Source of the DNA: Hyphomonadaceae bacterium
Lineage (GTDB): Bacteria > Pseudomonadota > Alphaproteobacteria > Caulobacterales > Aquidulcibacteraceae
Direction: 5' to 3'
Assembly (NCBI GenBank): GCA_016791365.1
Contig: JAEUMT010000021.1
Span: forward strand, 62,001-126,000
Length of the DNA stretch: 64,000 nucleotides
Each line of letters opens with the position of its first letter. The stretch's first letter is position 1. The notes under the pieces are model-generated. The model was not told the origin of the DNA. It was given only the letters and a program-made list of their open reading frames with translations, and searched no databases. Both the position numbers and the translations under genes were made by a program. Shown here piece after piece: positions 35,939 through 48,269 of the stretch.

Positions 35939-36562
35939 ATGAACCACGCCCATATCTGGCGCGCGATCGATGCCCTGGCTGCCCGCAAAGGCATGACCAC
36001 GTCCGGCCTCGCGCGCGCCGCGGGGCTCGACCCGACGACGTTCAACAAATCCAAACGTCAGGCGCCGGACGGCAAACCACGCTGGCCCTCCACTGAAAGC
36101 ATCTCGCGCGCGCTGGCCGCCGCTGAAACCAATTGGGATGAGTTCGCCGCGCTGCTCGCGGGCCGCAGCGGCGCGGCCGGCCGCGCCATTCCTATCGTGG
36201 GCATGGCGCGCGCGGGCGCCGACGGCTTCTTTGACGAAAGCGGCTTTCCTGTCGGCGCGGACGAAACCGTGCGCTTTCCGGACCTTGGCGAGGATCGCGT
36301 CTATGCGCTTGAGATCGCCGGCGACTCCATGGAGCCGAGCTATCGCGCGGGCGACGTCGTCATTGTTCAACCCGGCGCGGCCGTGCGCCGCGGAGATCGT
36401 GTTGTCGTGCGCACGCGCGCCGGCGAGGTGATGGCCAAGGTGCTCGGCCGTAAGAACGATCAGACGATTGAGCTGGTTTCGCTGAACGCGGCGCACAAGC
36501 CGCGCGAGCTTGCAGCGGCGGATATCGAGTGGATCGCGCGCATCGTCTGGGCGAGCCAGTAG
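35939..36562 (+). CDS. HTH transcriptional regulator with S24 (LexA/CI-like) peptidase domain
   Basis: The N-terminal helix-turn-helix (about residues 5-65) contains GLARAAGLDPTTFNKSKR and precedes a LexA-type domain (about 85-205). The catalytic serine is Ser130 in GDSMEPSYRAGD, and the general-base lysine is Lys167 in GEVMAKVL. A likely self-cleavage site (AG or similar) near residue 90 is not certain. Phage CI-like repressors share this layout, but no phage genes are nearby, so this looks like a chromosomal stress regulator. The upstream inverted repeat is its probable operator. Confidence 0.88.
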   Translation: MNHAHIWRAIDALAARKGMTTSGLARAAGLDPTTFNKSKRQAPDGKPRWPSTESISRALAAAETNWDEFAALLAGRSGAAGRAIPIVGMARAGADGFFDESGFPVGADETVRFPDLGEDRVYALEIAGDSMEPSYRAGDVVIVQPGAAVRRGDRVVVRTRAGEVMAKVLGRKNDQTIELVSLNAAHKPRELAAADIEWIARIVWASQ

Positions 36563-36629
36563 GCTTGCGGACAGGAGTCCGCATGACTCCCCTCCGTCTT
36601 CGTGCAAAGCTCGCCGCGGGGAGTTTCAC

Positions 36630-37178
36630 ATGCGCCTAGTTCACGCCATTTCCGCTACGCTCTTTTTCGCCCTCGCCGCCTGCGGCGAAGCGACAGCGCC
36701 CACCGAGGCCGATGCACAGCCCGCCGGCGCTGCCACAGCACAAGGCGGCGACGTCACCAGCGCCGAGCGCAGCGCCATCCTCACGGCGCTGCAACTACGG
36801 TCAAACGGCCAAGGCCAAGTGCAAAACGACTGCGGCGAGATGGTCACGCCGCAATTCACCGTCGCCGACCTCGGCAGCGGCCCCGGCCGCGTCATCGCAT
36901 TCTCCATTGGCGGCGGGCCCAACATGCTCACCTGCTACGGGGACGGCGCGCTCACCACCTTCATGCGCCAGAACAACGGCGCCTGGGGCGAAATCTGGCG
37001 GGGCAGCCCTGGCGGCGCGATCGTTCTCTCGACGCAACACAATAACGGCAACGACATCGCCACGGGCGGTCCAGGCTTCTCGTTCCCGGTTTCGGAATGG
37101 AACGGCACAACCTACGTCAGCGCCAACCGCACCGTGGCGGACTCGGCGCTCGGCGACGCTCGTTTCATTCCGAACTGA
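36630..37178 (+). CDS. Hypothetical lipoprotein
   Basis: The ATG at 36630 gives 182 residues beginning with a lipoprotein signal ending LAAC, preceded by GGGGAG about 9 bases upstream. This excludes the longer frame from 36510 that overlaps the S24 gene. The mature protein starts with an Ala/Thr-rich linker (GEATAPTEADAQPAGAATA). A domain with paired cysteines follows (NDCGEM, LTCYGDG). I recognise no family. It begins 67 bases after the repressor gene on the same strand. Confidence 0.72.
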   Translation: MRLVHAISATLFFALAACGEATAPTEADAQPAGAATAQGGDVTSAERSAILTALQLRSNGQGQVQNDCGEMVTPQFTVADLGSGPGRVIAFSIGGGPNMLTCYGDGALTTFMRQNNGAWGEIWRGSPGGAIVLSTQHNNGNDIATGGPGFSFPVSEWNGTTYVSANRTVADSALGDARFIPN

Positions 37179-37254
37179 CGTGGCCGCCGCCGCCCTCGAC
37201 AAGCTCAGGTGACGCTACTGAAACACGAACGTCAGAATTGGCGCCAGCCGCGGT

Positions 37255-37758
37255 CTAATCGTCACCGCGATCCGGCTTCCACGCCGCGATCAATCGCGAA
37301 CCGGCCGCGCGCATCAACTCGCCTTTGATCTCGAACGCAGCAAACGCCGCTGTCGGGAAGTGCCCGCTCAGATCGCGGGCGAGTTTCGAGCCATCATGCG
37401 CTTGATGCACCAACATCGAAACCAGATCGCCGATCCCAGGATTGTGCCCAACGATCACGACACTCTCCGCATCGCTTGCGCTGAACGCATCCCAAATACT
37501 CTCCGGCGCGGCGTGATAGAGCGCATCCTCAAAAACCGTCTCCGCCGCGAACCCCGCCAGACCATGCTCCGCCGTTTGCCGCGTGCGCTCGGCGGTCGAA
37601 ACCAAGGCCGCCGTGGGTTTCAGTCCCGCCGCCGCCATCGCCGCGCCAGCCGCTGCTGCGTCGCGCCGCCCGCGTCCGGTCAGCCCCCGCTCTTCATCGC
37701 TATCGGCCTCGTGAGCGCGGACGGCTTTGGCGTGGCGGAGCAGGATTAGGGTGCGCAT
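37255..37758 (-). CDS. sixA: SixA-like histidine phosphatase family protein
   Basis: This 167-residue protein of the histidine phosphatase (phosphoglycerate mutase-like) superfamily starts MRTLILLRHAKAVR, with the catalytic RHA motif at residues 8-10. The second His lies in VVIVGHNPGIGDL (about residue 100). SixA dephosphorylates phosphohistidines on signalling proteins in E. coli; the target here is unknown. It is encoded alone. Related short phosphatases with other substrates cannot be excluded. Confidence 0.85.
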   Translation of the reverse strand: MRTLILLRHAKAVRAHEADSDEERGLTGRGRRDAAAAGAAMAAAGLKPTAALVSTAERTRQTAEHGLAGFAAETVFEDALYHAAPESIWDAFSASDAESVVIVGHNPGIGDLVSMLVHQAHDGSKLARDLSGHFPTAAFAAFEIKGELMRAAGSRLIAAWKPDRGDD

Positions 37759-37855
37759 GACTCAGCTGAGTCTGCCCCGCTCTGAGAAAAGTGCAACGGG
37801 GCGCATCCGATGCGCGTCGCGGCGGCTGCTATCTCGCAAAACCAAGGAGCAGTAC

Positions 37856-38116
37856 ATGAAAGCGCGCTGGATCATTCTTTCGCTCGCCGGCCTCGTTTTG
37901 GTCGGCGCATGGGCATCGGTGGCGATCACCTATTTCTTCTTTGACCCCACGATTGTGGTCTGGACTGGCGTCGTCACGGTCGCCGCCTTTGCGACCGAAG
38001 GGTTCCTCTGGGTGGCCGCGGGCGTGTTTGGCTGGGGCTTCCTCGCCAAACGCCGCGCCGCGCTCGGGCGCCTGCGCGACCGCTTCTTTGGGAAGCGCCA
38101 GCAAATCCGCGAGTAA
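37856..38116 (+). CDS. Small two-helix membrane protein
   Basis: The ATG at 37856 is preceded by AAGGAGC at a good distance and yields 86 residues. Two hydrophobic helices (about 5-28 and 35-62) are followed by a short basic tail (KRRAALGRLRDRFFGKRQ), giving both termini on the cytoplasmic side. I recognise no family. It lies 60 bases before the lysyl-tRNA synthetase gene on the same strand. Confidence 0.7.
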   Translation: MKARWIILSLAGLVLVGAWASVAITYFFFDPTIVVWTGVVTVAAFATEGFLWVAAGVFGWGFLAKRRAALGRLRDRFFGKRQQIRE

Positions 38117-38176
38117 TACGCGCGCTTTGCTTCACGCGGCGGCGTCGCTACATCGGTGCTCCACCTGGATTCGCTG

Positions 38177-39766
38177 ATGTCAGATCTCACCACCCTCGCC
38201 GCCGCCGCCAAGGCCTGGCCCTTCGAGCAAGCGCGCCTTGTCCTCGAACGTCACCAGAAAAACCCGAAAGACGTGGTGACGTTCGAGACCGGCTACGGCC
38301 CCTCGGGCCTGCCGCACATCGGCACGTTCGGTGAAGTCGTGCGCACCTCGATGGTGCGCCACGCCTTCCGCGCGCTCACCGGCGACAAGATCAAGACCCG
38401 CATCATCTGCGTCTCGGACGACATGGACGGGATGCGCAAGATTCCGGACAACATCCCGAACCCGCAAGCGCTCGAGCCATACTTGCAGATGCCGCTCACC
38501 GTCGTGCCCGATCCATTCGGCACGCACGAAAGCTTCGCGCATCACAACAATGCGCGGCTGCGCGCGTTCCTGGATGGCTTCGGCTTCGAGTACGAATTCA
38601 AATCCGCCACCGATCTCTACAACTCGGGCGCATTTGATGCGGCGCTGCTCAACGCGCTGAAGGCCTATGACGAGATCATGGCCATCATGCTGCCGACGCT
38701 CGGCGAAGATCGCCGCAAGACCTACAGCCCCTTCCTGCCGATCTCACCAAAGAGCGGACGCGTGCTCTACGTGCCGATGAAGAAGATCGACGCCGCAAAC
38801 GGCACGATCACCTTCGACGACGAGGACGGCGAGGAGATCACGCAATCGGTCACCGGCGGCCGCGCCAAGATGCAATGGAAGCCGGATTTCGGCATGCGTT
38901 GGGCCGCCCTCGGCGTCGATTTCGAAATGTTCGGCAAGGACCACCAGCCAAACCAGGGTGTCTATGCGCGCATCTGCAAGGCTCTGGGCGCGGAACCTCC
39001 GGTCAACTACGTTTACGAGCTCTTCCTCGACCAGCACGGCGAGAAGATCTCCAAGACCAAGGGCAACGGCATCAGCGTCGAGCAATGGCTAAGCTACGCC
39101 GCGCCGGAATCACTCTCGCTCTACAATTTCCAAAAGCCGCGCACGGCCAAGAAGCTCTATTTCGACGTCATCCCCAAAGCGGTCGATGAATATCTGACGT
39201 ACGTCGAGAGCTACCACAACCAGAACCCCGCCGAGCAGCTGGAGAATCCGGCCTGGCACATCCATGCCGGCAATCCGCCTAAGGACTTGACGCCGATCTC
39301 GTTCGCGCTGCTCACCAACCTCGTTTCCGCGTCGAACGCCGAGACGAAGGAATTGTTGTGGGCGTTCATTGGCAAGTACGCACCAGGCACGACGCCGCAA
39401 ACCCACCCCTTCCTCGACAAGCTGACCGACTACGCGATCGCCTATTTCAACGATTTCGTGAAGCCGACGAAGACATTCCGCGCCGCCACCGATAAAGAGC
39501 GCGCGGCGTTCGAGGATTTGATCAAGCGCCTCGATGCACTGCCGGCCGATATCACTGACGGCGAAGCAATCCAGAACGAAGTTTACGCTGTCGGCAAGGA
39601 TCACAGCTTCGAGCCGCTGCGCGATTGGTTCAAGGCGCTCTACGAAGTGCTGTTCGGCGTCGAGAGCGGCCCGCGCTTCGGTCAGTTCGCGGCGATCTTC
39701 GGCGTGCGCGAAACCAGTGCGTTGTTGCGCAAGGGACTCGCCGGCGATTTGCTGAAAGCTGCGTAG
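38177..39766 (+). CDS. lysK: Class I lysine--tRNA ligase
   Basis: This 529-residue enzyme charges tRNA-Lys. It belongs to the class I (archaeal-type) synthetases, normal for alphaproteobacteria and unrelated to the class II LysRS of E. coli. The HIGH-type motif is PHIGTF (His47) and the KMSKS-type motif is KISKTKG (about residue 290). The ATG at 38177 was chosen over 38156 because [19 protein letters not shown] is the usual N-terminus. No second lysyl-tRNA synthetase is in the window. Confidence 0.93.
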   Translation: MSDLTTLAAAAKAWPFEQARLVLERHQKNPKDVVTFETGYGPSGLPHIGTFGEVVRTSMVRHAFRALTGDKIKTRIICVSDDMDGMRKIPDNIPNPQALEPYLQMPLTVVPDPFGTHESFAHHNNARLRAFLDGFGFEYEFKSATDLYNSGAFDAALLNALKAYDEIMAIMLPTLGEDRRKTYSPFLPISPKSGRVLYVPMKKIDAANGTITFDDEDGEEITQSVTGGRAKMQWKPDFGMRWAALGVDFEMFGKDHQPNQGVYARICKALGAEPPVNYVYELFLDQHGEKISKTKGNGISVEQWLSYAAPESLSLYNFQKPRTAKKLYFDVIPKAVDEYLTYVESYHNQNPAEQLENPAWHIHAGNPPKDLTPISFALLTNLVSASNAETKELLWAFIGKYAPGTTPQTHPFLDKLTDYAIAYFNDFVKPTKTFRAATDKERAAFEDLIKRLDALPADITDGEAIQNEVYAVGKDHSFEPLRDWFKALYEVLFGVESGPRFGQFAAIFGVRETSALLRKGLAGDLLKAA

Positions 39767-39811
39767 AAATCCTGCCACGCGATGTCAGGTAACCGCTGAT
39801 AAAGCGCCGGC

Positions 39812-40474
39812 ATGCCCAACGATACGATTTACGAGTTTCGCGACTACACGCTTCACCCCGGCAAGCGCGATGTCCTCATCGAACTTTTCGAACGTGAGTT
39901 CATTGAACCGCAGGAGGCCCTCGGTTCACACGTTCGCGCGACCTTCCGCGACCTCGACGATCCCGATCGTTTCGTTTGGATCAGAAGCTTCGCGGACGCG
40001 GACGCCCGCTACTCGGCGCTCGATGGGTTCTATACCGGCGCTGTTTGGCGTCAGCATAGAAATGCAGCCAACGCCACAATCGTGGACTCGGACAATGTCA
40101 TGCAGTTGCGGCTCCTATCCGGATCGCTCGGCGCCCAGGCTCACGGCGATATCTCCAATCGCGCTCCAATCGTCGCCACCGCATATTTCATCGCGCCGCA
40201 CGCGGAGCGCGACTTCGCAGCGCACTTTACGCGCGACGTCATTCCCGCGCTTGGATCGGCCGTGCCATTTGCGTCCCTTATCACCGAGCACGCCCCTAAC
40301 TCCTATCCGCGCCTGCCTGTTCGCGAAAATGAGTGCGTGCTTTTAACTCTCGCGCGCTTCCCATCCATCGAAGCTCACGCCGATACCGCCGGCGCGAGCG
40401 TGGACACATCAATGCTAACCGCGCCGACAATGGTGCGCCGCCTCCAACCCACGGCGCGCTCGGCGCTTCGTTAG
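39812..40474 (+). CDS. NIPSNAP family protein
   Basis: This 220-residue protein has an N-terminal NIPSNAP (dimeric alpha-beta barrel) domain: TIYEFRDYTLHPGKRDVLIELFE, and RFVWIRSFADADAR around residue 50. A weaker second copy seems to span the C-terminal half (TAYFIAPHAERDFAAHF). No enzymatic activity can be assigned. The stop overlaps the stop of the convergent decarboxylase gene by four bases (TTAG, 40471-40474). Confidence 0.8.
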   Translation: MPNDTIYEFRDYTLHPGKRDVLIELFEREFIEPQEALGSHVRATFRDLDDPDRFVWIRSFADADARYSALDGFYTGAVWRQHRNAANATIVDSDNVMQLRLLSGSLGAQAHGDISNRAPIVATAYFIAPHAERDFAAHFTRDVIPALGSAVPFASLITEHAPNSYPRLPVRENECVLLTLARFPSIEAHADTAGASVDTSMLTAPTMVRRLQPTARSALR

Positions 40475-41886
40475 ACAGCGTTGGCGTGCCGCTCAGCGCG
40501 CCAAGCGCTGATGATTGCCTCTGCGCTTTTGACAATGTCCGCGTCGGTCGTATTGGCGCTTATCACGGAAACGCGAATGATCTGCCGGCCACGCCAATTA
40601 GCGCCGCCAACGAAGCAGACTCCGTCCTGCTGAATGCGGGCGATTGTTCGATCGGTCAGCGCATCCGCTTGCGCACCATCAAGATCGACGCCCAACCTTA
40701 CCGCGACCTGGTTGAGGACAACATCGTTCAGAATTTCGATATCGCGTTCAGCGCCAAGCAGTTCGCTCATCTGACGCGCTTGCGCGCAATGACGGCTGAC
40801 CATCGCGGCGATGCCGGATCGGCCAAGTGATTTGATCATTGCCCACGTTGCAAAACCACGTCCGCGCCGCGAAAGCTCAGGCACGTAGTCAGCGGGATGA
40901 CGCTCGCTGCCTTCCGGCAAATAGCTCGCGGCAATCAGCATCGCGCGCCTGTGCGCCTCGGCGTCGCGCACAATGGCGTAGGCGCTGTCGTGCGGCGTCT
41001 GCAGCCATTTGTGCCCGTCGACGCCCCAGGAATCCGCCAGCTCCAACCCACGGCCGAGATGCGCGCGATCAGGACACGCGCGCGCCCACAGGCCAAACGC
41101 GCCATCGACATGCAGCCACGCTCCTTTTGCCCGCGCCGCGTTGGCAATTTCCGCGAACGGATCGAAGCCGCCGGAATTGATGTGGCCCGCTTGCGCGATG
41201 GCGATGATCGGCCCTTCCAGAGTCGCGATCGCCTTTGCGAACGCGCCAGGCTGCATGAGGCCCTGCGGCGTTACCGGAACACGCACAACACGCTTTGAAC
41301 CCAGGCCCAGATAGCGCAGCCCGGAAAACACCGTCGAATGCGCCTCTTCGCCCAGCACGACATGCACAGGCGGCGCGCCGAACAAGCCATCAGCCTCCAC
41401 GTCCCAGCCCACACGGCGCAGCACCTCGCCGCGCGCGGCGGCCAGGCAGGTAAAATTCGCGATCGTCGCGCCCGTCACAAAGCCGACCGACGACGAACGC
41501 GGCAGATCGAGCAATTCGAGCAGCCAACGGCCGGTGATTTCCTCGCAAGCGGACGCGGCAGGCGTCGCATGCGCGTTGCCGACATTCTGAGCCCAGGCGC
41601 TGGTCAACCAGTCGGCGGCGAGTCCCGCGGGATGGGTAGCGCCAATCACCCAACCAAAAAATCGCGGCCCAACCATGTTGGCGAGCCCGGGCGTCGTCAG
41701 CGCCGCTAGCTCATCAATGAGATCGCCGATCGGCGCGCCGTGCTCGGGCGCAGGCGCATCGAACGCCGCCTTCATCTCGGCATACGTCGCCAGTGGCCGG
41801 TGCGGCGCATCGGCGCGGCTCTCACGGAACGCGACAGCGCGATCGGCAATTTTGTGCAGCACGACGCGCAGTTCTTCAGCACTCAT
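40471..41886 (-). CDS. PLP-dependent decarboxylase (aromatic-L-amino-acid/group II type)
   Basis: This 471-residue pyridoxal-phosphate enzyme of the group II decarboxylases contains SVGFVTGATIANFTCL (cofactor phosphate region) and WLHVDGAFGLWA. The PLP-binding lysine is in WGVDGHKWLQTPHDS. The ATG at 41886 has GGAGG just upstream and removes a 15-residue extension. The substrate (aromatic amino acid, glutamate or other) cannot be set from the sequence. Unlike many decarboxylases, the Lys motif is followed by QTPHD, typical of the aminotransferase class V-like branch. Confidence 0.85.
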   Translation of the reverse strand: MSAEELRVVLHKIADRAVAFRESRADAPHRPLATYAEMKAAFDAPAPEHGAPIGDLIDELAALTTPGLANMVGPRFFGWVIGATHPAGLAADWLTSAWAQNVGNAHATPAASACEEITGRWLLELLDLPRSSSVGFVTGATIANFTCLAAARGEVLRRVGWDVEADGLFGAPPVHVVLGEEAHSTVFSGLRYLGLGSKRVVRVPVTPQGLMQPGAFAKAIATLEGPIIAIAQAGHINSGGFDPFAEIANAARAKGAWLHVDGAFGLWARACPDRAHLGRGLELADSWGVDGHKWLQTPHDSAYAIVRDAEAHRRAMLIAASYLPEGSERHPADYVPELSRRGRGFATWAMIKSLGRSGIAAMVSRHCAQARQMSELLGAERDIEILNDVVLNQVAVRLGVDLDGAQADALTDRTIARIQQDGVCFVGGANWRGRQIIRVSVISANTTDADIVKSAEAIISAWRAERHANAV

Positions 41887-41978
41887 TCTTCCCTCCGCAC
41901 GTTCTTTAGCGCGGCGCATTGGCGCGATCACGGTGAAATCGTCTCACAGCGTTGACATGAGCGCCCCGATCCGTTCGA

Positions 41979-43271
41979 TTGACCCCATCACATCAATTCG
42001 CCGATCGGCGACCGCCGCGCCAGCGACGGCCGGCGCCACTGTTTTGCGAGGTCCCACTGGAAAGCCACGCCCTTATTCTCAATCTCGTAGCGGCGATCGC
42101 GCTCGCGTTCTTCTTTGGAACAATTGCCCAGCGTCTGCGCATTTCGCCGCTGGTCGGATACTTGCTCGCGGGCGTCGCTGTCGGCCCATTCACGCCGGGA
42201 TTTGTGGGCGACACCGGGCTCGCCATGCAGTTCGCCGAGATTGGCGTGATCCTTCTGATGTTCGGCGTCGGCCTCAAGTTTTCGCTCGCTGACCTTTGGG
42301 CCGTACGCGGCGTCGCCATCCCCGGCGCTCTCGTTCAGATGACCGCCGCCACGTTGTTGGGATATGGCGTCGGCGCATTGATGGGCATGGGCGCGGCGGA
42401 ATCGCTGATGCTCGGCTTCTCGCTTTCGGTCGCCAGCACGGTGGTGCTGCTTCGTGCGCTCGAAGAGCGCGGCATGGTCAAAACCCACAATGGCCGGATT
42501 TGCGTCGGTTGGCTGGTTATCGAAGACATCGCGATCGTGCTCGGCATTGTGTTGCTCCCCGCACTGGCAAGCGCAGCAAGCGGCGGGGACGGCGCGACTC
42601 CGATGGCGACGATCACCGCGCTTGTGCTAACGATTGGAAAGATCGGCATCTTCGTCGCCCTGATGCTGTTTGTCGGCGCACGCGTGTTCCCGTGGCTTAT
42701 TGTTCAGATCGCGCATCTGAAATCGCGGGAGCTACTTTCGCTCGGCACCCTGACGCTCGCGCTTGGCATCGCCTGGGTGGCGTACGAGCTGTTCGACGCC
42801 TCTTTCGCATTAGGCGCCTTCCTTGCGGGCGTTGTGCTCAATGGCACGAAGTTCACTCACCGCATTGCCGAAGACTCGCTCCCGCTTCGCGATACGTTCG
42901 CGGTGTTGTTCTTCGTTTCCGTCGGCATGCTGTTCGACCCGATGACGCTCGTGCGTGCTCCGCTAGGCGTCCTCGCTGTCGTTGCGATCATCATGATCGG
43001 CAAAACAGGCGCCGCGCTGGCGATCACATCACTCTACAAGCTGCCGATGCGCACCGGCATGATGATCGCGGCGTCATTGGCGCAGATTGGCGAGTTCTCG
43101 TTTGTCCTTGCCGGCATGGGCGTTGGCCTCGGACTTCTATCGACCGGGACATACAACCTCATCCTCGCCAGCGCGCTGATCTCGATCGCGCTCAATCCGC
43201 TCCTCTTCAAACTCGCGGAGCGTCTCAGCGACGGCGGCGACAAACCCACGGCCGCCGCCGCCCCGTCCTGA
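41979..43271 (+). CDS. CPA2-family cation:proton antiporter
   Basis: This protein of about 430 residues has 12 predicted helices of the Na+/H+ exchanger fold (CPA2, KefB/YbaL-like): YLLAGVAVGPFTPGFVGD, EIGVILLMFGVGLKFS, and FALGAFLAGVVLNGT. It ends soon after the last helix and lacks the RCK/TrkA-N domain of full-length KefB or YbaL. The only in-frame start before the first helix is TTG at 41979, with no clear ribosome site, so the start is uncertain. The transported ion is unknown. Confidence 0.85.
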   Translation: MTPSHQFADRRPPRQRRPAPLFCEVPLESHALILNLVAAIALAFFFGTIAQRLRISPLVGYLLAGVAVGPFTPGFVGDTGLAMQFAEIGVILLMFGVGLKFSLADLWAVRGVAIPGALVQMTAATLLGYGVGALMGMGAAESLMLGFSLSVASTVVLLRALEERGMVKTHNGRICVGWLVIEDIAIVLGIVLLPALASAASGGDGATPMATITALVLTIGKIGIFVALMLFVGARVFPWLIVQIAHLKSRELLSLGTLTLALGIAWVAYELFDASFALGAFLAGVVLNGTKFTHRIAEDSLPLRDTFAVLFFVSVGMLFDPMTLVRAPLGVLAVVAIIMIGKTGAALAITSLYKLPMRTGMMIAASLAQIGEFSFVLAGMGVGLGLLSTGTYNLILASALISIALNPLLFKLAERLSDGGDKPTAAAAPS

Positions 43272-43303
43272 GTGCAAATTTTCACATCGCGTTTTAGGCG
43301 GCC

Positions 43304-44794
43304 ATGATCCATCACAACCAGAAGGTGGTTGTGAGTAATCTGCGCATATCGCTGATGCCCGCCATGGGGATGGATGGGGGCGTGAGGCCAACTGGCCTCA
43401 ACGAAACGGCTTCAACGGTCAGCGCCGCGGCGCTTGAAGATGCGTGCGACGGGCTCGCGCGAACCAAGCCGCATCTGTCGGCGAAGCGACGCTTATATTG
43501 GACCCAGCTGCTCGCCATCGCCGTCCTCATCGCGGGTCTGGTTTGGGCCGCGCGGCAAGCGCCAGGCGTCACGTTCGGCGCCGCCTATTTCGTTCTCTTC
43601 GTACTCTTTGGCGCCGCGATCCTGATCCGGCTTGTCGCCGCCGCTTCGCTCTCGCCGACCCTGTCCCGTCTCGCCGCCCCGGAGCGCTTTCCAACCTACA
43701 CGATCCTCTGCCCGCTCTATCGCGAGGCGAACGTCGCCCATGATCTGGTCACCGCACTGTCGCGCCTCGACTACCCCACCGCCGCTCTGGACATAAGATT
43801 GCTGGTCGAAGCCGACGACATCGACACAATTGCCGCCGCGCAGAGCGCCGCCGCCGAAAAGCCGCATATTGAGGTTGTGATTATCCCGCCCTGCGCGCCG
43901 CGCACGAAACCCAAGGCGCTTAATGTGGGCCTTGCCGAGGCGCGCGGCAGCTTCGTCTGCGTCTATGACGCCGAAGACCGGCCACACCCGCAACAGCTTC
44001 GCGCCGCTCTCGCCGCATTCGAACAAGGCGGCGAGCGCTTGGCATGTGTTCAAGCGCCGCTCAGCATCGACAATGCCGGCGCCTCTTGGATATCCAGGCA
44101 ATTCGCTGCCGAATACGCCATCCAATTCCGCGAGATGCTGCCCCTGCTCGCGCGCCTCGAGCTGCCGCTGCCGCTTGGCGGCACCAGCAACCACTTCCAA
44201 ACCGACGTGCTGCGGCAAGTCGGCGGATGGGATCCATACAATGTCACCGAAGACGCCGATCTCGGCTATCGCCTCGCGCGCGCAGGTTACCGGTCCGATG
44301 TCATCGGACCACCGACGATGGAAGAAGCGCCGGTAACGCTCAACGCGTGGCTGAAGCAGCGCACGCGCTGGATCAAGGGCCACTTACAGACTTGGCTGGT
44401 GCTGATGCGCGATCCGGTTGGCTGCGCACGCCAAATGGGGCTGGCCGCTTTCATCTCAATGCAACTTGTTTTCGCGACGGGGCTTGTCGCGGCTTTCGCC
44501 CACGGCCCGCTTGCTCTCATTTTGCTGACAGCGCTGCTTAGCCCCTACGACCTCCTCACCGCCTCGGACTTTGTCTTGGCGATCTCCGGCTATTGCGTCG
44601 CCATCTTCGCCGCTCTCACGGCGTGTGCGCTTTCGGGGTCGCTCAGCCACGCATGGGCTGCGCCGACGATGCCGCTCTACTGGCCGCTGGCTTCGATCGC
44701 GGCATATTGCGCGCTGTTTGAACTGTTCTTTCGGCCGCACTATTGGTCGAAAACGGCGCACGGCATATCGGCGCGGCCCTCGCTCGTTAGCTGA
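43304..44794 (+). CDS. Family 2 membrane glycosyltransferase
   Basis: This protein of about 496 residues has two N-terminal helices (about 65-110), a GT-A domain and three to four C-terminal helices. The processive GT2 signatures are present: TILCPLYREANVA, the nucleotide-sugar Asp in VYDAEDRPHPQQL, the acceptor/catalytic TEDADLGYRL, and QRTRWIKGHLQTW. It is cellulose-synthase-like, but substrate and product are unknown and no export partner is adjacent. Translation may start downstream of 43304, since the first 40 residues look unstructured. The end overlaps ltaE by eight bases. Confidence 0.87.
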   Translation: MIHHNQKVVVSNLRISLMPAMGMDGGVRPTGLNETASTVSAAALEDACDGLARTKPHLSAKRRLYWTQLLAIAVLIAGLVWAARQAPGVTFGAAYFVLFVLFGAAILIRLVAAASLSPTLSRLAAPERFPTYTILCPLYREANVAHDLVTALSRLDYPTAALDIRLLVEADDIDTIAAAQSAAAEKPHIEVVIIPPCAPRTKPKALNVGLAEARGSFVCVYDAEDRPHPQQLRAALAAFEQGGERLACVQAPLSIDNAGASWISRQFAAEYAIQFREMLPLLARLELPLPLGGTSNHFQTDVLRQVGGWDPYNVTEDADLGYRLARAGYRSDVIGPPTMEEAPVTLNAWLKQRTRWIKGHLQTWLVLMRDPVGCARQMGLAAFISMQLVFATGLVAAFAHGPLALILLTALLSPYDLLTASDFVLAISGYCVAIFAALTACALSGSLSHAWAAPTMPLYWPLASIAAYCALFELFFRPHYWSKTAHGISARPSLVS

Positions 44795-45803
44795 GCGACC
44801 TCAGCAGCAAACACATCTTCTCGATGTCAGCCTCGCTTTGATTCCACGACACGACCAGCCGCGCCTCGCCACTCCCGTCCACGCCCCAATCGTAGAACTC
44901 GGCGCCATTTGCACGAAGCTTCCGCAACCCGTCAGCGCCTGGCTTGATAAAGATCTGATTGGACTCAGCCGGGTGCGACAGGAACGGCGCCGCGGCCTCT
45001 CCCAATTGCCGCGCCAGCGCATTTGATCGCCGCGCCGACGTCAGCCAGAAATCGTCCTTGATGTAAGCCAGCAATTGCGCAGCCACAAAGCGGCCCTTGG
45101 AGAGGAGGTGACCGCTGCGCTTGCGCCGCCGCGCGATCTCTTCGGCGCGCGCCGTATCGAAACAAATGATCGCCTCGGCCGCGATCGCGCCGTTCTTGGT
45201 CGCGCCAAACGACAAAAGATCGACACCGGCCCGCCATGTTATGTCGGCGGGCTTGCATCCTAACGCGGCCACGGCGTTGCCAAAGCGCGCGCCATCCATG
45301 TGAAAGCCCAGTCCGGCGTGTTTCGCAACTTCACCCAGCGCCGCGACCTCCGCGGGCCGGTACACCGCGCCACGCTCGGTAGTTTGGGAGATCGACACCG
45401 CCGATGGCACAACCGAGTGTATCCCGCGCGCATTGCGGGCGACGCCTTCGCGCAGACCGTCAGGCGTGAGTTTCGCCGCATCACCATCGAGCAGCACAAG
45501 CTTTGCGCCGCCCGAATAGAATTCGCTGGCCCCACATTCATCACACTCAATGTGCGCTTCGCGATGGCAGAGGATCGCTCCCCACGACGGCGCCAGCGTC
45601 GCAACGGAGATCGCATTCGCCGCCGTTCCGCTCGCTAGCGTGAAAACGCGAACCTCACGCTCGAACAGTGCACTGAACGCTTCATCCAAACGCTTCGACC
45701 ATTGATCTTCGCCGTAAGCCGAAGCAGCGCCCTCATTTACGGACGTTAGCGCCGCAATAATTTCCGGCGCGGCGGGCGCTGTGTTGTCGGAGCGGAAGTT
45801 CAT
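44787..45803 (-). CDS. ltaE: Low-specificity L-threonine aldolase
   Basis: This 338-residue PLP enzyme of the beta-eliminating lyase family cleaves L-threonine or L-allo-threonine to glycine and acetaldehyde. MNFRSDNTAPAAPEII is the typical N-terminus. GLGFHMDGARFGNAVAALG contains the cofactor aspartate. The PLP lysine is in LLSFGATKNGA. It stands alone. The 159 bases between it and the divergent hybrid kinase contain no feature I recognise beyond unresolved promoters. Confidence 0.9.
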   Translation of the reverse strand: MNFRSDNTAPAAPEIIAALTSVNEGAASAYGEDQWSKRLDEAFSALFEREVRVFTLASGTAANAISVATLAPSWGAILCHREAHIECDECGASEFYSGGAKLVLLDGDAAKLTPDGLREGVARNARGIHSVVPSAVSISQTTERGAVYRPAEVAALGEVAKHAGLGFHMDGARFGNAVAALGCKPADITWRAGVDLLSFGATKNGAIAAEAIICFDTARAEEIARRRKRSGHLLSKGRFVAAQLLAYIKDDFWLTSARRSNALARQLGEAAAPFLSHPAESNQIFIKPGADGLRKLRANGAEFYDWGVDGSGEARLVVSWNQSEADIEKMCLLLRSLS

Positions 45804-45962
45804 AAGCTCTTATCCTCTGAGCGGCGACGCACGCTTCTATTCATCTCTCATACACGCATTGCGCAATCTTCGTTTCAAAACGACACGAATTCGCAGCGTC
45901 ACGAACGCTTGCTTTACAGTGCTGCGCTAGCGTTATCAGGAAATTAGTCATCAGGACGCGCT

Positions 45963-48265
<2,303 letters not shown>

Positions 48266-48269
<4 letters not shown>

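Noticed and set aside
35939-36562. Prophage repressor marking a phage remnant
   Set aside because: Neighbours are pyrD, a lipoprotein gene and sixA; there are no integrase, attachment repeats or phage structural genes.
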